Below, in pieces: positions 27,301 to 31,730 of a stretch of DNA of 64,000 nucleotides. The notes below the pieces were generated by a model. The model searched no databases and was not told where the DNA came from. It worked only from the letters and a program-made list of their open reading frames with translations. Origin of the DNA: CAYLLN01 sp036496265 (GTDB taxonomy: Bacteria > Planctomycetota > Planctomycetia > Pirellulales > Pirellulaceae); contig DASXLL010000044.1 of assembly GCA_036496265.1 (NCBI GenBank), positions 41,311 through 105,310 on the forward strand, read 5' to 3'. The position numbers and the translations under genes were made by a program. Each line of letters opens with the position of its first letter. The stretch's first letter is position 1.

Positions 27301-28829
27301 CCGGAATTGCCCACCGGCGGCGTAATCGGATTGAGAAACGGCGCACTGTTAGCCGTGTCGGGCGTGACGGTGACGTTGAACGTCTGCGCGTAGGTATGGC
27401 CCTGCTGATCTTGGACGGTCAGCGTGACGGTGGTCGAACCGCTGGCGCCTTCGGCGGCTTTCAGCTCCAGAGCCGCGTTTTGGGTGTCCGTAATGATCTG
27501 AGCGCCCGTGATGGAGATCGTATTGGGCGGAGCGCCGTCGCCGCTGGTGCGCGAGTTTTGGATCGCCTGTCGGACCGCGTCACCTTGTGTTAGCACGCCG
27601 AAAATCGAGTGCTGGAAATCGAGAAAGCGGGTCGGGCCGGCGGTCACGAAGACTTGATCGTCGCCGGTGTCGTCGGTCGATTTGGCCATCGCCAACAGAC
27701 CGGTCGAGGTGAACTGTAAATCGGTGTTGAACTCGTCGTCCATTTTTCCCAGCGACGACGTGGAGTTCGAAGGGCCGCCCTGGATGACGAACGGCGTCGT
27801 GCCGGAATAGGCGATGCGATAAAAGGTGGAGTTGCTCGAGCTGCTCGCGAACTCGCCGTCGTTGACCAGCGTTTCGATATGTTGCGTCGTATTGGGAGCG
27901 AGGTTGTCGAACAACTGGAAGGTCATCTGGCCGAAGCCGCCTTCGAGCGCCGAGCTGCTGGTGTTCAGCACCAGGCTCTTGTTGCCCGTCGGGATCGTCG
28001 CGGTGAGGAGCGCGGGATTGGCAACCGACACGGTATAGGTCAACGGGCCGCCATTGGGATCGATACCATTAATGCCCAGCCACGAAGGCGCGCCGCCGAG
28101 GACGTTCTGGCTGCTAATGGTGTCGAACGACGGAGCGAAAGCCGCCTGCGTCTTGAGTTCATAGTCAACGATGATCTGATCGCCATCGCGCGGGACATAC
28201 AATTCGGGCCGCGTGAGGTCGTTGCTCGATGAGCTGCTGTCGTATTCGAGCTCGGGCGCCGAATCAACTCCGTTGCCTTCCTGAACATACATCCGCAAGA
28301 CATGGTTCGCATCGACGGTCAAGCCCATGAAATTCGCGGCCCCGTCGGCGGGGTTGGTGTCGAATTTCGCGCTCGAATTGAGCGCTGCTCCCGAGGTCAA
28401 TGTGCTCGAGCTCCAGACGTTGAAAAAGTCGTTCAGCGTGGTGTTTCGAGCCCCACTTCCGGCAGAATCGGTTCCCACAGTCGCGCTTTCACCGATGTGC
28501 AGCGTGCCGGAATAGTCGTGCGTGTGCGGATTGGCGAAACTAGACCCGTTCATGCCGACGCCGGCCGGGATCACGATCTGATGCCCATTTTGGATGAGCG
28601 TCAGAACCGGATGGATGTGCGCGCCGTTGTTCAGGTTGTTGGAATCGAAAATCGGCGGCAACGGGGCCGAAATGGTCATCACCATGCGCGGCTCGAGAAG
28701 CTCGAACGTCGAGCCGAGGCAGCGGCGCATGTCCTTGCGCGTTTCTTGACGCGCGGTTTCGCGGCGGTGCCAAAGTTGACGAATGCGCTGAAGTGACGAC
28801 CGGATGATTGAGCGGCGAGGATTGCTCAT
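18303..28829 (-). CDS. Giant surface adhesin-like protein with cyclophilin and cadherin-like repeats
   Basis: A 3508-residue protein. I start at ATG 28829 (MSNPRRS) rather than a TTG at 28862. The N-terminus is basic with the planctomycete export motif ELLEPRMVM (43-51). Domains in order: a beta-rich region; a cyclophilin-type prolyl isomerase domain (about 300-446, with FQLFDNLAPNTT and FVIQGGPS); cadherin/Ig-like repeats; an SdrD-B-like domain (about 1331-1415, GFVYFDVNNNGIKD); more cadherin-like repeats of about 90 residues with GTDTFTY; nine 127-residue repeats (about 2128-3270) with YGPGGG and NGGVDTL; two or three further cadherin-like repeats; a short tail. Many Asp/Asn suggest calcium binding. 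Probably secreted or surface-bound and used in attachment or matrix building. No secretion genes are adjacent. The cyclophilin part may be structural, since its full active site is not clear. Confidence 0.88.
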   Translation of the reverse strand: MSNPRRSIIRSSLQRIRQLWHRRETARQETRKDMRRCLGSTFELLEPRMVMTISAPLPPIFDSNNLNNGAHIHPVLTLIQNGHQIVIPAGVGMNGSSFANPHTHDYSGTLHIGESATVGTDSAGSGARNTTLNDFFNVWSSSTLTSGAALNSSAKFDTNPADGAANFMGLTVDANHVLRMYVQEGNGVDSAPELEYDSSSSSNDLTRPELYVPRDGDQIIVDYELKTQAAFAPSFDTISSQNVLGGAPSWLGINGIDPNGGPLTYTVSVANPALLTATIPTGNKSLVLNTSSSALEGGFGQMTFQLFDNLAPNTTQHIETLVNDGEFASSSSNSTFYRIAYSGTTPFVIQGGPSNSTSSLGKMDDEFNTDLQFTSTGLLAMAKSTDDTGDDQVFVTAGPTRFLDFQHSIFGVLTQGDAVRQAIQNSRTSGDGAPPNTISITGAQIITDTQNAALELKAAEGASGSTTVTLTVQDQQGHTYAQTFNVTVTPDTANSAPFLNPITPPVGNSGQPINIQLTAQDAENIAADPNFFDANKPANETTNYTLNVNNSTGLVTVTPPAGFVGTFHVTVGVRGTQTTTTADAFDTQDVLVTVNAGGPTSVDLATISDSGSSNSDNITNASSLDFAINGVTAGATVKLLKGTTVLAQGVASSNTITLTVANPGTALGQGASDITATQTVSGTTSSASPALHVVYDTSVPTFSSTAPTTALVGFDLNYNAQANEEGGTSGLTYTLTNAPTGASINSTTGVVTFSPTSTANQSFNVVATDAAGNTASQAVNLTVDTAQVDLTFTITKPDGSAITTLSVGQDFVLHVFAQDVRSGAQGVFAAYLDVNYDSTKATVTGPLTYSSTYSNEQTGTTTTAGLIDEGGAFAGNTSPLGPTKREVFSVPLRASASGTLTFSGDPADGLPDHNVLVYGQDTAVPAAQIHYSSTSVEVGPTFNAVNDTFAVNQDSSNNSINPLANDANVGSATNTLTISAVGTTDHGGIVTISSDGKTLNYSPAAAFSGTETFTYTAKNQSNETHTATISMNVSTVNHAPTATNDSFNVSKNSNATSLDVLANDTITPDTGETLRVSAVGTGSQGGSISIASDGKSVLYTPKANFTGTETFTYTINDRAAGVSGGLTSQGTVTVTTGGLAANNDTFSVSTNASATTIDVLANDTLDSTTTGGTLTVTAVGTTDHGGTVSITQNNTRLSYTPASNFKGTEKFTYTISDGLGHTATGTVTMNVNGPPTGATDTLTAFKDTATTLDVLTNDTSGTTPAGTLTIDSASLTQPAHGTVAVSTDGTKITYTPTAGYTGADSFTYKAKGSDGQLSAATTANITVQDFQPSTLSGFVYFDVNNNGIKDVGELPIVGITITLTGTATAGTNTTVNQTVKTLEDGSYKFETLAPGAYQIKETQPQFVIDGKGTAGSQGGTVTTNQIAITNMAQNTTGANNNFGELGRQLTTISIRDFFSSTSRNYARAAFDTSGNELWHTVSGSDWTGTTNAFTLQSSQSQIKFDSTNSQSQTTSTTFATNLPVYLSGQASGSSLYYIPHSAMGTSGGNTGAPVGVADSYSTAISTALTIPAASGVLKNDTAAAGKTLTASVVTQPGHGTLTLNADGSFTYTPTTGFTGTDTFTYKSSDGTKQSAATTVTISVGSGPPTAVADAFSATEDTALAITAANGVLHNDVDPTNHALTATIVTQPTKGTITLAADGSFTYTPNANANGTDTFTYKANNGTSDSNIATATITIAAVNDTPVAGNDSFTTTKDTVLTVSGSPNLLSNDTDADGNTLTVSTTPVQAPTNGTLVLSANGNFTYTPNAAFTGSDTFTYQISDGTATATGTVTITVNAANHAPIATADSYNFDEDVGGTISAASGVLANDTDSDANTTLRAINATQPAHGTVVLNPDGSFTYTPVANFFGSDPFTYQASDGSAQSTTTTVSITVHAVNDSPVGNPDSYRVTPNTPLNVPAANGVLKNDSDVDSPNLTATVLVSTVNGTLNFHADGSFTYAPNSGFTGTDTFTYRVSDDSNPPGQSGSITVNLIVNTAPTAQNDSYSTNEDATLTVTANGVLANDSDINSDPLTAAVITPPTNGTLNFNSNGTFTYTPDADFVGTDTFRYQTSDGIIASSPATVTITINAVNDAPVRIAGDTTTVSADADSANTDAVGLGLDGLEYGPGGGDDEANQTLLITLGSIPTFVNLFEADGTTPVNSGEQLTLEQLQGLTYKTLPGIVGGGTITWTVRDDGGTANGGVDTLSENLTITVGVNDQPERITGTITPVTVDEDSTNTTAVTLDLSDLDYGPGGGATEAGQNLTIKLASFPSFIQIFQADGTTPVTAGATLSLDELQGLTFKTMANANGNGIITWTIQDDGGTADGGIDTLTESLAITVNAVNDSPVRISGAPASPSFSEDTANTTAVPVGLSGLTYGVGGGSDEASQTLSIQITGVPAFISLFKSDGTTAVTAGSTLTVAELQGLKLKTTADTSGTGNITWNVVDNGGTAHGGVDTLAQTLSVSINAVNDSPVLTAGALPSLSVSEDASNTTAVALGLSGVNYGPGGGNEEAAQTLTYKITAIPAMVALFKADGTTAVNANDTLTLAELQGLTYKTVANATGTGNITFTVKDNGGTTNSGTDTLTQSISVNISAVNDKPVRTAGTIPDFRVPADAANTTAVPLLLSNLTYGPGGGADEAGQTLTFKITNIPSFAPLFLADGTTPVTVNETLSLTQLQGLTYKTIAGQVGAGVYTWTVQDNGGTANGGVDTLTENQVITVGVNDPPARTAGNPVPINVNEDSANANAVSLGLTGVTYGPGGAGDESGQTLTYKVITIPAFINVFKADGTTAVDANTTLTLSELQGLTYKTIANANGAGTLAWTVQDSGGVANGGNDTLTETIAVAINAVNDVPARTAGTFSTVNVAEDSANSTAVTLGLSGLDYGPGGGSDEATQSLNYLVTSIPSTITLFKADGTTPVTTSTTLTLADLQGLKYETVANAVGTGNLVWSIKDSGGTANGGIDTLAETLSVVVNAVNDAPVLTSTAPTSITADEDSVATTPASLGLTGLAYGPGGGADESQETLTYEITSIPSFINVFKADGTTAVAANATLTLADLQGLKYTTVADANGAGHLTWTVKDDGGTTGGGVDTLDQSLSITINAINDAPQRTNGTANDITVSEDEFDATATPLGLDSLDYGPGGGADEASSQTLTYVIQSIPPLVNVFQSDGTTAVHSGDTLTLAELKALTYKTVPDANSSGDFSWIVKDDGGTANGGVDNLTESFTIHITPVNDAPHGVADAYDVAQDSTLTVTAANSVLNNDTDVEGDAKTAEKLSDPVNGGTVTFSSDGTFIYQPAAGFHGSDSFTYRPKDADPGNETTVIIVVHGIPVATDDAFTTDQDVELDTTAATGVQANDNSPDSRPLTVHIVNTTGHGLLTMSDDGSFTYTPQAGFAGDDSFSYTLTDGVATSNQATATIHVKAPGEPEATDLALLSLLGADGEAFNSLTDNGVNNYQDAVDQLMAQLGN
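19020..22450 (-). repeat. Nine tandem 381-base repeats inside the giant gene
   Basis: Within the giant surface protein, nine copies of a 127-residue unit follow each other directly (about 3430 bases). Each has NAVNDAPVR-like start, YGPGGG near position 38, LFKADGTT near 65, LAELQGLTYKT near 82 and DNGGTANGGVDTL near 108. The third copy has YGVGGG and the sixth YGPGGA. They are diverged, not identical, so the array is old rather than freshly expanded. Confidence 0.9.
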
Positions 28830-29338
28830 GGTGGTGACAAATGCCTTCTTCTCGGGATACAAAAATGGCTCACAGCGCGGCCGCGAACGCGGCGACGCTA
28901 ACCTCGATCAGACCGCCTCCAACACGGCTGAGAGAGTCACGCCAGCACGCGTTCCGGGTCGTGCTGGCGCCAAAGCAAGAGGAGACTCGCTTCTCCCCGC
29001 AAGACAAGTGAGGCGATGATGGGTCCGCCTCCGAACTTCCAGAATAACAAGCGACTGAATTGCTGTCATGTTTTTGGCGTAAATCGCGTGGTGGAAACCA
29101 TTTGCCGCTTGTGCGACACATGTCGATTTGACAGTTCGTGACTGGCTTATCGATTGTGCCGGGCGGTTGACAGCCGGACGCCGGGGGCGTTGTATTAGGC
29201 CGTGTGCCGCTGTTTTGCAAACGACGGTCCGCGCGGTTTCGGATATTAGACGAGGGCGATAGCTGATTCGTTCCGTCACGGTTTTCTGCCAAAAATCCTA
29301 AAAAATACCTGCGACATAAACAGTTGCGTGGCAATGAG
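28830..29338. other. 509-base divergent spacer, no gene seen; one strong hairpin
   Basis: The spacer between the giant gene and the DUF2760 gene has no convincing reading frame; the frames present have poor composition. A hairpin CGCCAGCAC/GTGCTGGCG (28940-28969, 12-base loop) lies in the probable 5' leader of the giant gene, about 110 bases before its ATG, and could affect its expression. Upstream of the DUF2760 gene the sequence is AT-rich (29289-29320), where its promoter may lie. Confidence 0.55.
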
Positions 29339-29884
29339 ATGAGTCGAATCGTATTGGCTTTCCGAGCGTTCTTCGCCTCGCTCTTGGATGGCTCGAAATC
29401 GGCGGCGATTAAGGCCGTTTTAAGCGGCGTTGCGCTGCAAAAAAGCGACGCTGTTGAGAAGCTGCAACGCGACATTGCTCGGCCGGTTGTGTCCCCGCCG
29501 GCTCGGAGCGAGGCGATAACGCTACTGGCGGCCTTGCAACGGGAGGCTCGGCTTGTGGATTTAGTCAAGCAGCCGCTGGCGAATTTTTCGGATGAGCAGA
29601 TTGGAGCTGCAGCTCGGACGGTCCTTGGTGACTGTCAAAAGGTCCTGGACCGGTTTTTTGGCTTGGAATTGCTGGCCGATGCGCCGGAGGGATCCGATTG
29701 CGATGTGCCGGCCGGTTATGACCCTGGGCGGTATAAGCTGAGCGGGCGGGTAGAGGGCAGTGGGCCGTTTCATGGACAGTTGATTCACCCTGGCTGGCAC
29801 GCCACGACCGTGAAGCTGCCGGAATGGACCGGTTCGAAAGATGCGGCCCTAATTATCGCACCGGCGGAAGTGGAGATTGCTTAG
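29339..29884 (+). CDS. DUF2760 protein, first gene of Hsp70 cassette
   Basis: A 181-residue protein. The DUF2760 pattern is clear: SEAITLLAALQREARLVDLV, FSDEQIGAAARTVLGDCQKVLDRFF, DVPAGYDPGRYKLSG, HPGWHATTVKLPEW and the C-terminal AALIIAPAEVEI. I chose the ATG at 29339 over an upstream TTG at 29324. The gene for the first Hsp70 starts two bases after its stop, and a second, larger Hsp70 follows, which is the usual neighbourhood for DUF2760. It may be a cochaperone or client adaptor of these Hsp70s; that role is inferred only from gene order. No signal peptide is apparent. Confidence 0.9.
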   Translation: MSRIVLAFRAFFASLLDGSKSAAIKAVLSGVALQKSDAVEKLQRDIARPVVSPPARSEAITLLAALQREARLVDLVKQPLANFSDEQIGAAARTVLGDCQKVLDRFFGLELLADAPEGSDCDVPAGYDPGRYKLSGRVEGSGPFHGQLIHPGWHATTVKLPEWTGSKDAALIIAPAEVEIA

Positions 29885-29886
29885 TC

Positions 29887-31680
29887 GTGTCTGCTGCTTT
29901 CGTCATCGGAATCGACCTCGGCACGACGAACAGCGTGCTGGCCTACGCGCCGCTGGCGGGTGACAAACCGGAGGTGCGGCTCTTGCCGATTCCGCAGCTT
30001 GTGGCGGCGGGAGTTGTCGAGAGCCGGACGACGCTGCCGTCGTTTTTGTATTTGGCAGAGGAGCATGAAGCTTCTGCCGGGGCGTTCAAGCTCCCATGGG
30101 CTGAATCGGCGCAGGCAGTTGTTGGCGAATTCGCTCGTCAGCAAGCGGCTGAGAAACCCGAGCGGACCGTCGCGGCGGCCAAATCGTGGCTGGCCCATAG
30201 CAAGGTCGATCGGCATCAAGCGATTTTGCCGTGGGGAGCGGCGGGGACCGTGCCGAAGGTCTCGCCGGTGACGGCGTCGCGGCGGTATTTGGAGCATCTG
30301 ATTGCGGCGTGGGAACATGCTCATCCAGAATCACCGATCGCGGAGCAGGTCGTTGTACTTACAGTTCCCGCGTCGTTTGATGCAGCCGCTCGTGAATTGA
30401 CGCGAGAGGCGGCGCTGGCGGCGGGACTGCCGGCGAGCCTGATTTTGCTGGAAGAGCCTCAGGCAGCCGTTTATTCGTGGCTGACAACAACGGGCGAGCG
30501 GTGGCGGCGGCTATTGAAAGTGGGCGAGACGCTGCTCGTTTGCGACATGGGCGGCGGAACGACGGATTTAACGCTCGTCGGAGTCGATCAGGAGGCTGGC
30601 GAGTTGGTGCTGCGGCGGATCGCGGTAGGCGATCATTTGCTCGTCGGCGGCGACAACATGGATTTGGCATTGGCTCACTTTGTGGCCGGCAAATTCGCCG
30701 AAAAAAGCATCAAGCTCGATCCGTGGCAGTCGGTTTCGCTGTGGCATCAGTGCCGGATGGCGAAAGAATCGCTTCTTTCAGCGGAGGGGCCGAAAAAACA
30801 TCCGCTCAGCGTCTTGGGCCGCGGTAGCAAGTTGATCGGGGGGACCGTCAAGGTCGATATCGAGCGCGAAGCGGCTGCGGATTTGCTCATGGAGGGTTTC
30901 TTCCCGAGTTGTAAGGCCACCGATCGCCCCACGCGTCGCCGGCAATCAGGCTTTCAAGAGATTGGCTTGCCGTTTGAGTCCGATACGGGCGTTACCAAGC
31001 ATCTCGCGGCCTTTTTGAGCGCTCACGGCAAGGCAAACGAGCCAGTTCGGCCGACGCACGTGTTGTTCAATGGTGGCGTGTTCAAGGCGGATGCTTTCCG
31101 CGGTCGGCTGCTGGAGGTTTTGGGCGGTTGGACCGGTGGATCGTCGCCGCCGAAGCCGCTGGAAGGGGAACACGATCTCGATCATGCTGTCGCGCGTGGC
31201 GCAGCCTATTACGGCTGGGCCAAGCAGCATGGCGGCGTCCGGATTCGCGGTGGTACAGCGCGGTCGTATTACGTGGGCATTGAGACTTCCGGCTTGGCGA
31301 TTCCCGGTGCGCCACGGCCGCTGAAGGCGCTATGTGTTGTGCCTTTCGGCATGGAAGAGGGCACGAATATCGATGTTCCTAGCGACGATTTCGGTCTGGT
31401 CGTCGGTGAGCCGGCCACTTTTCGGTTTTTTAGCTCCGGTATTCGCAAGAACGATAAGCCCGGCGACATGCTCGGCCGCTGGACCGATGATGAGCTTGCC
31501 GAGAGCGACTCGCTGGAAGCCAATTTGCCGAAGGACGATGCGATCGAAGATGATTTCGTGCCCGTCCGGTTTCACAGCGATATCACCGAGCTTGGCGTGT
31601 TCGAACTGTGGTGCCACAGCACGAAATCGGCGAATCGCTGGAAGCTGGAATTCAGCGTTCGGAAGGATGCGGATTCGTAG
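29887..31680 (+). CDS. Hsp70-family protein (divergent, chaperone cassette)
   Basis: A 597-residue Hsp70 relative starting at GTG 29887, two bases after the DUF2760 stop. ATPase motifs are visible: GIDLGTTNSVLAY near the start, VVLTVPASFD, LLEEPQAAVYSW, CDMGGGTTDLTLV and THVLFNGGVFKA in place of the usual second glycine motif. After the ATPase domain a short beta-rich domain ends with LGVFELWCHS; no helical lid is present. It differs strongly from DnaK and matches the Hsp70 class that pairs with the larger DUF3731 type. It is a tandem paralogue of the next gene. It probably works with it as a heteromer, which is inferred from pairing. Confidence 0.9.
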   Translation: MSAAFVIGIDLGTTNSVLAYAPLAGDKPEVRLLPIPQLVAAGVVESRTTLPSFLYLAEEHEASAGAFKLPWAESAQAVVGEFARQQAAEKPERTVAAAKSWLAHSKVDRHQAILPWGAAGTVPKVSPVTASRRYLEHLIAAWEHAHPESPIAEQVVVLTVPASFDAAARELTREAALAAGLPASLILLEEPQAAVYSWLTTTGERWRRLLKVGETLLVCDMGGGTTDLTLVGVDQEAGELVLRRIAVGDHLLVGGDNMDLALAHFVAGKFAEKSIKLDPWQSVSLWHQCRMAKESLLSAEGPKKHPLSVLGRGSKLIGGTVKVDIEREAAADLLMEGFFPSCKATDRPTRRRQSGFQEIGLPFESDTGVTKHLAAFLSAHGKANEPVRPTHVLFNGGVFKADAFRGRLLEVLGGWTGGSSPPKPLEGEHDLDHAVARGAAYYGWAKQHGGVRIRGGTARSYYVGIETSGLAIPGAPRPLKALCVVPFGMEEGTNIDVPSDDFGLVVGEPATFRFFSSGIRKNDKPGDMLGRWTDDELAESDSLEANLPKDDAIEDDFVPVRFHSDITELGVFELWCHSTKSANRWKLEFSVRKDADS

Positions 31681-31700
31681 GGCAGGCGTCTCGCTTGCCC
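31680..31700 (+). repeat. Hairpin at the end of the first cassette Hsp70
   Basis: GGGCAGGCG/CGCTTGCCC (31680-31688 and 31692-31700), a 9-bp stem with one G-T wobble and TCT loop, starts on the last base of the stop codon. It resembles half of the element at 18190. It may weaken transcription into the next Hsp70 gene 30 bases further. Confidence 0.6.
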
Positions 31701-31730
31701 GCGGTCGCGCGGACTAAAAAGATTTCGACA

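Noticed and set aside
28870..29568. Minus-strand 232-codon frame upstream of the giant gene
   Set aside because: It runs antisense into DUF2760 and has no recognisable protein features.
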